In this document: positions 26,327-36,743 of the stretch, piece by piece
How positions within the stretch are numbered: position 1 is the stretch's first letter
Layout of the letters: the number at the start of each line of letters is the position of its first letter
Origin: Stropharia rugosoannulata
Lineage: Eukaryota; Basidiomycota; Agaricomycetes; Agaricales; Strophariaceae
DNA length: 64,000 nucleotides
Assembly (NCBI GenBank): GCA_028532985.1
Contig: JANCIK010000002.1
Location: forward strand, 372,001 to 436,000
Direction: 5' to 3'
The notes under the pieces: model-generated
The model's database searches: none
The model's input: only the letters and a program-made list of their open reading frames with translations
Told to the model about the DNA's origin: nothing
Program-made: the position numbers and the translations under genes

Positions 26327-27527
26327 CTAAGCGGTACCAACGTCCTTCTGCTCCTCGCCCGAGAAGTACTCCGGGAGCACAAACGCAAGCTTTTTGCGAT
26401 CTTCCGGATTTTGGTGCTCTGAGCGGGGCATAATGGAGAACTTCATTGATCCGACGTGCTCAAGGAAAATGCTGTCGGCGCTGGCATTTGGCTCTGAGGC
26501 GGCGGCGATGGAAGCCTGCAGGTCCTCGAGGATGGATGCGGCGACGAAGCGCGACGTGTCTGCATTCTGCTTGAGCGTCTGGAATACATCGTGTGCGGTG
26601 ACCGCCTCCGCCTCCGGGCGCCACGAGTCGTAGTCGGTGGCGGTGGCAATCAGAGCATAGCTATTGGAAGGACAAGATAAGATATTCAGTTTTGTACCAG
26701 AGAACACAGCACCGAAACGCACCTCAGCTCCGCCTCGCGCGCGAGCTTCGATTCCGGGATTGCGCTCATGTTGATCAGGTCGCCGCCCCAGGCGCGGTAC
26801 ATGATACTCTCCGCGCGTGTCGAGAACTGCGGGCCTTCGATGCACACGACGCACTTGTCCGTGTGTAATTCCACACCACGGCCCTCGAGCGCCCGGCGCA
26901 CGCGCGGCTCTAGCCAAGCGACGAGCTTCTTGCTGAACGGGTCGCCGAACGCGGTGTGCGCAACGATGCTTGTACCCTCGAAGAACGACGCGGGCCGCAC
27001 GCCCTTTGTTCTGTCAATCGCCTGCGATGGAAGTGCGAACGCGCCTGGGGGGATCTCTTCGCGTAAGGAACCGACAGCGGTGAACGCGAGCACGGCGCGC
27101 ACGCCGAGCAACTTCAGAGCGGCGATGTTGGCTCGCGAAGGGACAGCTGAGGGGTTGATACTGTGTCCGAGACCATGGCGAGCGAGGAAGGCAACGCGCG
27201 CGCCAGATGGAAGTGCGGCGATGGTGATGGGAGAACTAGGGAAACCCCATGGCTGTAGAAGATTTCTAAACGTTGATTAATATATAAATCCTTAAGATAT
27301 AAACGCACTGTTTCGGGGTTTACAGTCTTCCTACAAAGAATAGCCACGTTAAATTTAAGATCTATGAACCCTGTGTTTACGAGTGGCACTCACACAAAAG
27401 TGAGATTGTCCAGGTGGTACAGACCACTTCCTCCGATGACACCGACGAGAACTACGCATAGCAATACCTTTCAGTGTAAGCCCGCCATGTTGCGGTATCA
27501 CTCACCCTTTTCTTCTGTGTTTGCCAT
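26327..27527 (-). CDS. S-methyl-5'-thioadenosine phosphorylase (MTAP)
   Basis: Exons join from MANTEEKG (27527) through '[17 protein letters not shown]', '[19 protein letters not shown]', '[20 protein letters not shown]', '[20 protein letters not shown]', '[20 protein letters not shown]', '[20 protein letters not shown]' and '[10 protein letters not shown]'. These include the phosphate-binding GGSG, the R-H-G loop and the PNP/MTAP signature. The enzyme phosphorolyses methylthioadenosine from polyamine synthesis to adenine and methylthioribose-1-phosphate, feeding methionine salvage. The intron from about 26600 to 26730 is short; a small exon encodes 'KTVNPET'. The C-terminal extension (about '[19 protein letters not shown]') is typical of fungi. 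Start by first Met with fitting splice donor. Confidence 0.94.
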
Positions 27528-27991
27528 GGTAGGTGGGAGTCGCAGATGAGGGCTCCGCGCAGCTGTAATCGATCTCGGGTACCTTCTGAATGGAGAAGAA
27601 AAATATCTCGTGATCGCTGATCGCCCCACATGGTTGAAAATCCTGTTTATATAATTGTAGTCGAGAAATAATGAAGTACGATACAGCAATGAGCAAGGCA
27701 CGTACAATTACAGAATGCGTTGTGAGGTGAGAAAGGGAAGGATGTGTTGTCTGTAGTGTACTACTGCATGGTGAAATATGGGAAGGTGCCTATGATGTAT
27801 ATCAATTGGTATACAACGTAAATCGATGCGCATACGAAAAGACGAAAAGGACAAACAGACAAAATAGAATCTGCATGTGCGTGTACAGGGTAGAAGGGCT
27901 GCGCAATAATAAGAAAAGCATCGCAAAACCGAGCCAACATGAAATAAACCAAAACCAATACTTAACAAACAAACCAATTGATGGAGAAATC
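27528..27991. other. Intergenic interval downstream of the SH3 gene
   Basis: AT-rich, with only short open frames. Contains the upstream region of MTAP and the 3' flank of the SH3 gene. Confidence 0.5.
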
Positions 27992-29596
27992 CTACGCCGC
28001 TACCCGTACACTTGCATTATCCTCGCCCTCCAATCGCGCATTTTCAGCTGCCTCCTCCTCTTCCCAGTCTAAGCGCACAGCTTCGAGATAGCCTTCTGGT
28101 ACCAACGCGTGTCGCACGGGAATCGTCTCTCCGCGCGCCTGAGCCTCCTTGCGCTCCTCTTCGGTCGGCACAGCGCTCTCGTCCACGACAATGGCCCACC
28201 CAACTCCACCGCCACGCCCAACGACACGGACGAGCTGGTCTTCCTCCAGGCGCATCTCCGCAGTGCCTTCTGGCTCAAATGCAAACATTGCACGGTAGAT
28301 CCCCGGGTACAGTGGCTCTTCCTCCTCTTCCTCCTCCTCCTCTTGTTCAAAATTCATCTCCAGGACACTCTGAGACGGGCGGTCCCCGTTCTCGCCTCCT
28401 TCCGTGGCGGATCCAGACGCAGAGGTAGCATGGACACCCACCCAGCTCCAACGACCCAACAGGCCACCGTCCCAACCACCCTGCCCGTCATCGTCACCAT
28501 CCTCGTCGCCCCCATCGCCGTCATACGAGTCCCCACTATCACTCTCGCCGCTCAGTGATCGTCTCGCGAGGCGCTTATTTAGCCGTACGATCTCGTTTGC
28601 GCGGGGCACGTCCGGCCCGAGCCCGATATGTCGTGCATCTGACGCGGGGAAGCCAAAATCGCGCACCTTGATGTATACAACGGGTGCAAGGGGAACAAGG
28701 GCCGCGCCAGAGGCGGAAGCTACCGACACAGGCCGCGATGACGACGACGGGCCGCCAGATGCACTGAGGGCAAAAGCGAGCGCGTGCGGACTCACGGGTG
28801 GCGGCGGGCCGAAGCTCTGGCTCAGGCGGTGTGGGGCGAGGACAGGAGATGCGCGTGCAGATGAGGTCTTGGGTTTCCGCAGCGATCCTGCCCTCGAGAC
28901 AGCTTGTGAAGGTGGACGAGAACCGCCGGTGTTGCTGCCCGTCGTGATGACGCCCGACAGCCTTGATCCGGAGGGAACGCCCGACACTCTCCGTGAAAGA
29001 GCAGGCGAAGGCGGGGCAGGCCGCGACGAGCTCGGGGAACCCGAGATGGAGATGGGGCGCGCGCCGCGACCGCTCGCGTTGCTGAACGTACTGAAAGCGG
29101 GACTATTAGGGCTGCTAGCAACTGCGCCACTCAGGCCCGCCTCGAGGCTGCTCGGGATGGTGATGCGTGCAAGCGGGGCCTCTTCGTCGGCATGATAGTT
29201 CCGGTCCTCCAGAGGCAGCGTACTGGTAATGATTGTTGGCGTTGTTGCAGACGACGTCGACTGTTCGGGACCGGGCGAGTGTGGGGGTTCTAGATTTTTG
29301 AGTGCATGGTGTTGCAATTTATATGGCGTTGGCGTTGTCGGGGAAATTAGTACTGGAGAGAGCGGTGGGGGAGCGAGGTCCTTGTCCTTGCCTGGGGCAG
29401 AGATAAAGATCTCTGATGGTGGAGCCAGCGTCTGTCCATCCTCTGCCAATGATTGACCCGTCGTACTGTCTTGCTTTGACTGTGGAGTCTCTGTAGTTGA
29501 TGGGGCCGATATTGAAACGTCTGAAATGTCTGTAGGTGGCTGTATATGCCCATTTGCAGCAGGACTAGGCGCAGTCGATGTATCTCCATTCAGCAT
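27992..29596 (-). CDS. SH3-domain protein with long disordered N-terminus
   Basis: An uninterrupted frame of 534 aa from the ATG at 29596. Residues 1-350 are low-complexity Ser/Pro/Thr/Gly. Then come an acidic segment with Asp/Gly runs, a Glu run, and a C-terminal SH3 domain ('GIYRAMFAFEPEGTAEMRLE', 'EDQLVRVVGRGGGVGWAIVV', closing with 'HALVPEGYLEAV'). SH3 domains bind proline motifs; the architecture resembles fungal Nbp2-like adaptors, but no partner can be named. The frame stays open about 100 codons further upstream through a hydrophobic, possibly membrane-spanning stretch ('LLLFTFTFISAFGLQTTLAG') but has no ATG there. An upstream exon could add a membrane anchor, so the start is uncertain. 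Confidence 0.82.
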   Translation of the reverse strand: MLNGDTSTAPSPAANGHIQPPTDISDVSISAPSTTETPQSKQDSTTGQSLAEDGQTLAPPSEIFISAPGKDKDLAPPPLSPVLISPTTPTPYKLQHHALKNLEPPHSPGPEQSTSSATTPTIITSTLPLEDRNYHADEEAPLARITIPSSLEAGLSGAVASSPNSPAFSTFSNASGRGARPISISGSPSSSRPAPPSPALSRRVSGVPSGSRLSGVITTGSNTGGSRPPSQAVSRAGSLRKPKTSSARASPVLAPHRLSQSFGPPPPVSPHALAFALSASGGPSSSSRPVSVASASGAALVPLAPVVYIKVRDFGFPASDARHIGLGPDVPRANEIVRLNKRLARRSLSGESDSGDSYDGDGGDEDGDDDGQGGWDGGLLGRWSWVGVHATSASGSATEGGENGDRPSQSVLEMNFEQEEEEEEEEEPLYPGIYRAMFAFEPEGTAEMRLEEDQLVRVVGRGGGVGWAIVVDESAVPTEEERKEAQARGETIPVRHALVPEGYLEAVRLDWEEEEAAENARLEGEDNASVRVAA

Positions 29597-31296
29597 TGTG
29601 GTCGTAATCGAGGTGGTATTCGTTGCTATATGGGCTGTAGCGCTATGCTTCCGCCCTATTCTCGTATTGGAGACAGGTTTGACGGCAAATTCGTGAGCGC
29701 CAGGAGTGGGGGGTGGGAGAAACGAAGATGAAGGAGACGGGAAAGGTGAAGCGGATGCCTCTCCCTCGAGAGCTATTGAAAGTCGAGAGGCTAAACGGGG
29801 AGTAAAAAGAGATATTAGTATGCCAGCCAAAGTTGTTTGCAGACCAAAAGCAGATATGAAGGTGAAGGTGAACAAGAGAAGAGGGAAGCACAATTGCCTC
29901 CACAGAATATTAACACCTTGCGAGGTGAACGTTAGCCGTTGATCATCGGCAGACAGAAAACAGCGTTAAATCAGGAATGCGAAAGTTCTGATAAATTAAC
30001 CACTGCCCACAAGAAGCATTCATCGTGCAGCCGGCGGTCATCTACAACTGCAGTATCCGCTGTTTCATCGTCCCTGGCTGTGCCACTAGCCTACACGGTC
30101 CGTTGTGCACCTATCCTAGCTCTCCGTAGGTAAGCATGGTAGGGTGTCCATGTAGCCCTGCGCCTCCATGCTGAATTCGTGGAGATCCGGGCCATACCGC
30201 GCGTAAGTTCAACAATAGGACGTCCCGTGCTTGGACTGCTGGTACTTGACAGCTCGTATATGCTGCCGCAGAAGTATAGGACAAGTAGTGAAGGAACATA
30301 ATGCCCGAAACCACGAGTATTCAATGTTGTCCTCGACCGGCGCAGCTAGTAAAATCTTCCAGATGATGGACAATCTGCCTCGCCCTATTTTCTCCATCCC
30401 TCACAACATATCCTAGTTTTCCGAAACTAACAGAGCCCAGAACTCCAACAACTCGCTCTTGCATGATCAACCACTGCAGAGGAAACGCTACTCACCAGGT
30501 GGTTCGGAGTACACCGCGGATGCCATATGGACCAACTATATGCACTAAAAATGCGTGTTGTAGAGATGTTCTTCGGGCGCAGATGGCGTGTGTTGTATTC
30601 TAGATACGACGAAGGGTTCGCCTTATCCGATGAGTGTAAAGTGTCGGTGGGAGACGATGAAAAGCGGCGGCGGACGATCCGTGCAGTAAATTAAAACCAC
30701 TCTGGTTCCCGGGGAGTTTTATATGGCAAATTGGATGGTGTCGCTGGGCCGGTGACGGCGACGGGCGGTAGACTGATGGATTGAGGAAGCTGAAGGTGAT
30801 AAAGACGTTCTTTTTGAGGGTAACCAAGTGATGGACGAGGCAGCAAGTACTTACGAGCGCATCTTCCCCGTCGCCATGGTAACATTTGCTTATGTTTGCC
30901 CCAGGTGGCGATGTAACTTCATTTTGCCATAACTTGCTTACACCTGTACCACTACTACCTTTCGAATATGGGTCCAAGACAAAACACCTCCAGCTAAATA
31001 ATCGCCGTGAAAGCTCGCTTTAGTCCTTCAGAGCTATAGCTCGAAAGTTGCATCTCCTACAGTGCATCTACTTCGCAAATCCTACTTGCTCAGCTTTTCC
31101 TCCGTGTCCAACGGCGTACTTCACTCCTCAATGCATTCTTTGACCTATTCTTAAGCCGGAGGTCTTATGTTTCCGCCCTCTAAATAGGCTTATCACCAGT
31201 GCAAAATGGAACCACCGTGTGCTCCCGTTGACATCATAGCTCGGCCAACCTCACGGAGTCGCGATAATTACATCGCACCTATGTATCAGAAGCCGA
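29597..31296. other. Gene-poor interval
   Basis: Contains the in-frame upstream extension of the SH3 gene (to about 29945) and a minus-strand frame near 30691-30977 with a gtaagt donor at 30854. That frame has no clear start and no recognisable family. Nothing else supported. Confidence 0.4.
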
Positions 31297-31800
31297 CTAG
31301 AAATAAGCCGACACAACTTTAATTTGCAGTTTCTCTGCTTCGTCCCCATTCAAGCAAAGTGTATCTCATTTTACACTAGGTCCTGAATACGGAAGATCTA
31401 GAACTTGTGCCCCGTATCTCCACCAGTACTCTGAAGTCTTCTCGAGAAGGGCTTTGCCTGTGATGGGCTTTATATCTGAGAAATTTATGTCTCTTGGAGT
31501 TTCAATATCAGTGAATAACTCTGGCAGCATCGGTATTCCGAGGCTAGTCCCAACTGATAATTCGTAACTGTCGCGCTCTTGGCTGATGCTGGAAGGCAAA
31601 ACTGCGATATAATAATACAGGAATAACCGAAAGCCGCGGAATAGCGCTCTTTTGATAAGTCAAATAATAATTTATCAAGGTGGGGAATGACATAGTTTAA
31701 GATCCTGTTAGTACAACAGCTACCGTTGTCCCAAAGCACCGTGTAAGGCACACGGCGTGATTGAAAAGCTCCAGGAAATTAGTTCTCGACGGGACATTCT
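31297..31800 (-). pseudogene. Truncated HET-family remnant, paralogue of the 6.1-8.5 kb copy
   Basis: On the minus strand 'NFLELFNHA' (31754-31780) parallels 'NILDLFNHT' of the larger copy. 'YTVLWDNGSC' then parallels 'YIVLDNSSC', 'ERDSYELSVGTSLGIPMLPE' parallels 'ESNSYQLSAGPSFGVPMLPD', and 'EAEKLQIKVVSAYF' parallels 'EAEKPGIKVVSAYFK'. The joins need an internal deletion after FNHA, a frameshift near 31620, and readthrough of a TGA near 31366. The N-terminal HET domain is absent. It is a broken duplicate of the C-terminal half. Confidence 0.7.
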
Positions 31801-32125
31801 TCAAGTTCGGCGATTGAACATATCAATTGCGTCTGATGAAACAAATTTACCGAAGGTCAACGTTGATGTACGGAGCACAATGTAAGATTGGTATTCAAGG
31901 AAAAAAACAGTATCTGGATTTGTTTACAAGTAGTCGACAAGTGGTTGAAAAGTGGTAATAGCTCTCCGGGAGTCTAACCCTACAAGGGCGTTTGATCAAG
32001 AAACCAACAGGAATGAAGAATAGTAAAATAGAAAAAAAAGAGAATAGAAATCGCGCCGAGAGTAGGTTCGAGTTCATGCAAGGACGAGAACTCCCCTCGT
32101 TAGCTAGTTAGTGACGAGAAGTTTA

Positions 32126-33037
32126 TTAAGCTTGAACGTCGGCGTCGTCGTCGGATTTCTCGTCTACTTCGTCGGCCCAGTGACGGCGGCAGCAGGGCCG
32201 GCAGCAGGGCCTGCAGCACGGACGGGAGCACGGACGGCAGCACGGACGGGGGCACGGACGGCAGCATGGACGGCAGCAAGGCCTGCAGCATGGGCGGCAG
32301 TCTTCATTGTTCTCATCATCGGGGACAGCTTCATCCTCCGCTACATCTGAGGCCCAGTGACGGCGGCCACATCCACAGCAGCGGCGAGGGCGGCAGCAGG
32401 GCCTGCAGCACGGACGGCAGCACGGACGGCAGCACGGGCGGAAGCATGGACGGAAGCATGGACGGAAGCACGGTCTGCATGGGCGGCAGCACGGCCAGCA
32501 GCAGCAATCTTGCGCACCATCGTCTTCAGTAGCGTCTTCCTGGTTTGCGACTTGACCTTCAGAGTCAACGTGCCTGCATCTACATCTGCGACGGCAGCAA
32601 CAACGCCTGCGGCAGCATCGGCGGCGGCAGCAACGGCGGCGGCAGCATCGACGGCGGCAACAGCGGCGGCGGCGGCAGCAGCAACGGCGACGGCAGCATC
32701 GGCGGCGGCGACATCCACAATCCTCCATGGCTTCATCTGCAGGTGCAGTGTCCTCATCAGAGGTCAAGTCTGGCAAGTTTTCTGTGGCGCTGTCTTCCGG
32801 TACCACGGAATCGATGTCTTCCCAGTCAGCAGACTCGACCGCGTTGGGGGCATCTGCAAAGACAACTGCGGGCTGATCGACGCCATTGAAGCCGGCCTCA
32901 GGCAAGGAGAGCTCGTTGGCATATTCATAGTTCTCCAAGTCGGCGGTGGTACGTGGAACAGCCGCAGCCGTTGCAACAAGTGCTGTCGCGAGGAGAAGGA
33001 AAGTGGCGATTTTCCCCTTCATTGTTGTGAAGAGCAT
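32126..33037 (-). CDS. Secreted modular Cys/Arg/Pro-repeat protein, novel
   Basis: A single exon of 303 aa. Residues 6-26 (MKGKIATFLLLATALVATAAA) are a signal peptide; translation may start at Met1 or Met6. Residues 30-106 are an acidic, Cys-free pro-region. Three modules follow, each a cysteine array plus an acidic tail. Module I (107-155) has CCRRR units. Module II (178-227) has FRPC and CCRP units. Module III (247-285) has CCRP units. Modules II and III both end in RRHWA followed by an acidic tail, and module I ends RCRCRHVDSE. I count 57 Cys. The CCRP units are encoded by near-identical 12-bp DNA repeats. I know no matching family. It could be a metal-binding, wall-associated or antimicrobial protein, or a precursor; none is shown. 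Compositional similarity of module I to protamines is probably convergent. A TATA box lies 90 bp upstream. Confidence 0.8.
   Translation of the reverse strand: MLFTTMKGKIATFLLLATALVATAAAVPRTTADLENYEYANELSLPEAGFNGVDQPAVVFADAPNAVESADWEDIDSVVPEDSATENLPDLTSDEDTAPADEAMEDCGCRRRRCCRRRCCCRRRRCCRRRCCRRRCCRRRCCRRRCCCRRRCRCRHVDSEGQVANQEDATEDDGAQDCCCWPCCRPCRPCFRPCFRPCFRPCCRPCCRPCCRPCCRPRRCCGCGRRHWASDVAEDEAVPDDENNEDCRPCCRPCCRPCCRPCPRPCCRPCSRPCCRPCCRPCCRRHWADEVDEKSDDDADVQA
32170..32720. repeat. GC-rich 9-12 bp tandem repeats coding the Cys arrays
   Basis: On the plus strand, units such as 'cggacggcagca' and 'ggcggcagc' recur. They encode C-C-R-P or C-C-R-R-R units on the minus strand. The array is interrupted by two non-repetitive acidic linkers near 32300-32360 and 32500-32570. 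Confidence 0.8.
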
Positions 33038-33126
33038 GGTGAGACTTGTATGTGTTGTAGCTTTAGATCTTCAGCTGTGTTTGTTGAAGAGCTTTGCCTG
33101 ACGACGAAGACGAGTTTTGGGACGCA

Positions 33127-33134
33127 TTTATATA
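33127..33134 (-). promoter_or_regulatory. TATA box of the Cys/Arg repeat protein gene
   Basis: Minus-strand 'tatataaa' about 90 bp upstream of the ATG at 33037. It suggests a strong, regulated promoter, as in other genes for secreted fungal proteins. Confidence 0.6.
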
Positions 33135-33810
33135 CTGTCGAAGAGCAGAAAGGGGTATTGGATGTGCAGTTGAAATGAGAAGAAAATAGATTTAATTACA
33201 TCTTTTTTGCTGGCTTGCTCGTTGGATGACCGATGCCATGATGAGTGTAATACAGCAATGACTTTAACCTATTCGCAGCGTTTGCCCAAAATGCCTACAC
33301 ACATAAGTTCTTCAGACTGTCTCTTGCTTGCTATAGGTATACGACGCCAACCAGATACTTGCCAGTACGAAGTGGCCTTACCATCGAAGGAACAGAGCAC
33401 TTTTTAGTTCACTCAATCTTCCATTTTAAAAGTTGAAGCCTGAAGGTATTCGGCTGAGCTTTTTTGTTCAAGCATAAACCTAGTCAGTAGGCAGTAGGTC
33501 TGCTCTGCTCCGCTGCGTCCTAAATTTAGTGAAGTAGTCCCCGAGGCGAACAGCGTCGCAGATACATTACACTCAATAGTGAAACCCACTTCGATGGATT
33601 GCTTAGATGAGTATAGGCTTCAAAAATTTACGTCGAGCGTCCGATACCGAAGGATTGACGCATTGGTTGATATTCAATAGGGGATTTTTGTAAGCCGGCT
33701 CTATTCGCTTAAATGAACGATTAGTCCTGCCACAGATTTCAAACCTTGTCATTTACTTGAAAGTACACCTGTTGCAACTATCGACAAAGTCCCGGTCCTG
33801 AATAAACATT
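33135..33810. other. Intergenic interval
   Basis: AT-rich with no supported frame. Lies between the Cys/Arg gene promoter and the 3' end of the PP2C gene. Confidence 0.5.
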
Positions 33811-35556
33811 CTATTCAAAGAATATAACTATGACAGAGATATCATCCCTAAAATAATTAACAACACAAAATAGCTATGCTTTCAGCAAATTTAACTCACC
33901 TGTAACGCCTGGCCCTTTTCGGTTCCATTGACAGCAATGCTTCCCTAAAATCTTCATCTGCACCGGCAAGAGCATTTCGAGTAAGGTGGGCAGCGATGTT
34001 CTCGTCTTTAACAACGAATTTCTTCGGTCGCCGCCAGTACCTATACAAGTCTGTGTTATCTTTATAATCCTTCGGGTAAATTGCTGGTAGGTCTTCAGGC
34101 GCATAAATCTTGTCCTGTTGTACCGTTTCGTTGTTCCCCGCACCTTGAGCTCCATTTCCACGCCAAGGCAAGTGCGAGTTGGGTACACGAACTTCGTGAA
34201 TAATCCCGTCGTACATTACAATCTCTTCGCTCGATCCGCGATCTTCAAGCCATTGACCCACGAGGCCTACGACTTCTTCATTTGTAAGACAGTCCCATAG
34301 CCCATCTGACGCAAAAACAGCGAAGTCGCCGCGTCGTACGTCCTTCTCTGTCGTGATCACCGGCTCTGCAGTGAAGTAAGGTGGTGTCTTACATTCTTTT
34401 CGAAGCCGGCTGCTGAAGAAACCTGCACGCATACGCGCTTGTAGCGCCCTCGACCATTTCATCGAAGCATCCCCGAATGCTCGCGACGGGCCCCAACCAA
34501 CGACCCTCCCGTTTTTGAGTAGGTCGGGCTCTTCAGGATGACTTGCAGTCAATCTGGCAGCCTCGTCGGGATTTTTGGCATTTTGATCAGCGGTAAGTGC
34601 ACGAGTTTCGTACTTGTAGCCTGCATCAGTGAGAACACGTCGTCCGAGAACTGCACGCGAGTCCCCAGTTAGTGCGACACGAAGCGATCGGTCGGACGTG
34701 TTGTACAATCCAACGAGAGCGCAAGAGCCACTTTCAGCATATCTAAGTCGGTCCACAGATCTTGCCAGTTGTGTTCCTTCGGGCAGAGGGGGTGCCTCTG
34801 GTGTGGTGGAGTTGTCTGCTTGCAAGGCACGGAAAGACGCGTCGTCCAGTCCAAGCGCCTCTTGCGCTTGATCCATGACAAGGAAATGGTCAACAGATTT
34901 AAATGCTTCTTTGATTCCTTCATCTATTTCCTCGTCAGGTGGTATGGGATCTGGCTGCGAACCAGGTTTGGAGTCGATGACTAGGCCAGTTGTCAAGTCT
35001 ACGATGGTCTTGTTATCAGCGTGTACAGAATATATGTCGGCAAGATAGCCCACAACAGCATCACATAGATAATGAACCAAGTAGGATGATGTGGCCGTCC
35101 CATTGTGTCCGTCGAATACACCGAGCCACAGATAGCCAAGGGTATCCGAAAAGGGACGATACTGAACGCCCATGATATCTTCGCAAGGTGCATTACTGAG
35201 TATACACATTAAAAGAATAATGAAATCGAATCATTGGGAGCTTACCAGTCTATTTCAAAGGCGTCAATTCGCAAGGCACCTGGCAATCTAAGTGGGGGGT
35301 ATCTCCACTCGTGAATAGCAGTGTCAAAACGATTTGACCACTGCCTGTTTCTATGGTCAGCGTCAGCGTGTATTGTGTAATATTCGGGGAAGCAAAGGTA
35401 TCCGGCAGTCGAGACTGTACCAAGTCCTATGACCGTCATACAAACTCTAAGCCTTCTCAAGCCATCCTGGTTAACAGCAATGTTGTTCTGGGAGGATATT
35501 CTCCTGAGCTGGTGTGCCCACACCGTTGGCCTAGACTTTGTGATATTGCGAAACAT
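33811..35556 (-). CDS. Mitochondrial PP2C phosphatase, pyruvate dehydrogenase phosphatase type (Ptc5/PDP)
   Basis: Three exons (35246-35556, 33900-35195, 33811-33847) give 547 aa. A basic N-terminus with a hydrophobic segment (VCMTVIGLGTVSTAGYLCF) fits mitochondrial targeting with an inner-membrane anchor. PP2C motifs are 'LGVFDGHNG', 'LRVALTGDSRAVLG', 'VVGWGPSRAFGDASMKW' and 'FAVFASDGLWDCLTNEEVV'. The terminal 'RRYRDDISVIVIFFE' carries the last metal-binding Asp pair. That tail exists only if the 52-nt intron 33848-33899 is removed; unspliced, a TGA follows ARRYR directly. The long insert before the terminal motif (SHLPWRGNGAQGAGNNETVQ) and overall length are typical of fungal Ptc5, which reactivates pyruvate dehydrogenase. 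Confidence 0.9.
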
Positions 35557-36743
35557 TCAGACAGGAGCTGGTTCGTTTCTGTAGGTATGTATACTGATAA
35601 TCAAATATAGTCCATGAAGTTCTGAAGGTTTTAATTCTAGCGAAGAAGATTGGAAGAAGTTCAAGTTCAAGTTGAGTTCTGAAAGAAGAGAATAGACCTG
35701 TTTTGTTACGTAACATTTCATTGAAGCAATCACGTGTCCGAAAGCAGATTCCATTAATTATTTAAATTGCAAAGGACTAATTATTAATTATTAATTATGC
35801 TTGATTGACTAGTTTCGGATCTGACAGGACGGCATATCACCAAGTTCAAACCAGTCTGCTTTTGATCTGCTTACTCGAGTTCACTTGGTCTACACCAGTG
35901 AACGAATGTTTTTTTTTGTTCCAACAAACTTCTCCTAAATTTGCTTGTCTTAATGCTACTCCGATAAATCCTCTCTTTGCGACAGCTGGTTGTTGCATAA
36001 AGAACATCTCAAATTCTTGCTCTCATTGCCCATAAATCGTTGGATTGTGCATGTTCGCTACTCCTTGTACGGTAAACTGGTCTGATCGGCTCTATGAATG
36101 CTCAAATGCGAGACCCACGCGGTCGAGGTGACTCACTACAAGACAAGTGACAGAAAAGAGCAGAAGAGAATCGAATAAAAACACTACCAGGTCAGCGCCC
36201 GTATATCAGAGTGCTTTTAATAGGCAGTTCTTGCACTGGAGTGAACCGTCGGGTGCATGTATCTTGTATAAAGTCTCTCTCCGGGACAGGCCCTTGACAC
36301 TCCGTGTGGATGCGTATTCATGCCTTCACATCAACACAACTGTAGGTCGGGTTATCTTTACCTATTTCCTGAAGGAGGTGCACGTCATCTAGTTCATATC
36401 TCGCTACGCTATGCGATACACAGTGGATATCTACCATTTATCGGGATTGGTCCTATTCATTTTGCGGCGCGCTAGACCGCTATCAGATATACATGATACA
36501 CCGGAGTCACGATGGGACTGGTATGTGGCACATTTGACACCGGTTCCATCTCTGCAAGCACCACCTGACATAACCTGTTCAATAAGTGCAACTAGTTGAA
36601 GAGAAATGGACATTTTTAACGCCCAGTGCCATGATGTAAGGACTGTGGCTAAATTGAAACGTACGATTTCATTATTTATGTGCTGCTCATGTATTTCAAA
36701 GGTATATATACCAAGATTTCAAGTATATGGACGACGGAAAACC
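35557..36743. other. Divergent interval between PP2C and P450 genes
   Basis: About 1.2 kb with no supported exon. It includes an AT-rich simple stretch 'attattaattattaattat' near 35780-35798 and a possible TATA element (36703-36710, ggtatatatacc) about 35 bp before the P450 ATG. Confidence 0.5.

Noticed and set aside
28404..29195. A 263-aa plus-strand open frame opposite the SH3 gene
   Set aside because: It is the antisense of a GC-biased low-complexity coding region. The minus frame has a recognisable SH3 domain; the plus frame has none.
30691..30977. Small minus-strand gene with a gtaagt donor
   Set aside because: No ATG begins the longer frame, and the product matches nothing I know; support is too thin to call.
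32040..32100. Possible tRNA B-box ('ggttcgagttc')
   Set aside because: No matching A-box or cloverleaf arms could be drawn around it.
32126..33037. Calling the Cys/Arg protein a protamine or metallothionein
   Set aside because: Composition is suggestive, but a signal peptide, acidic linkers and length argue against protamine, and no standard metallothionein C-x-C spacing dominates.
32357..33178. A 273-aa Ala/Thr-rich plus-strand frame opposite the Cys/Arg protein
   Set aside because: It is generated by the complement of the CCRRR/CCRP repeats and runs across the TATA box of the minus gene. The minus frame has a signal peptide and ordered modules.
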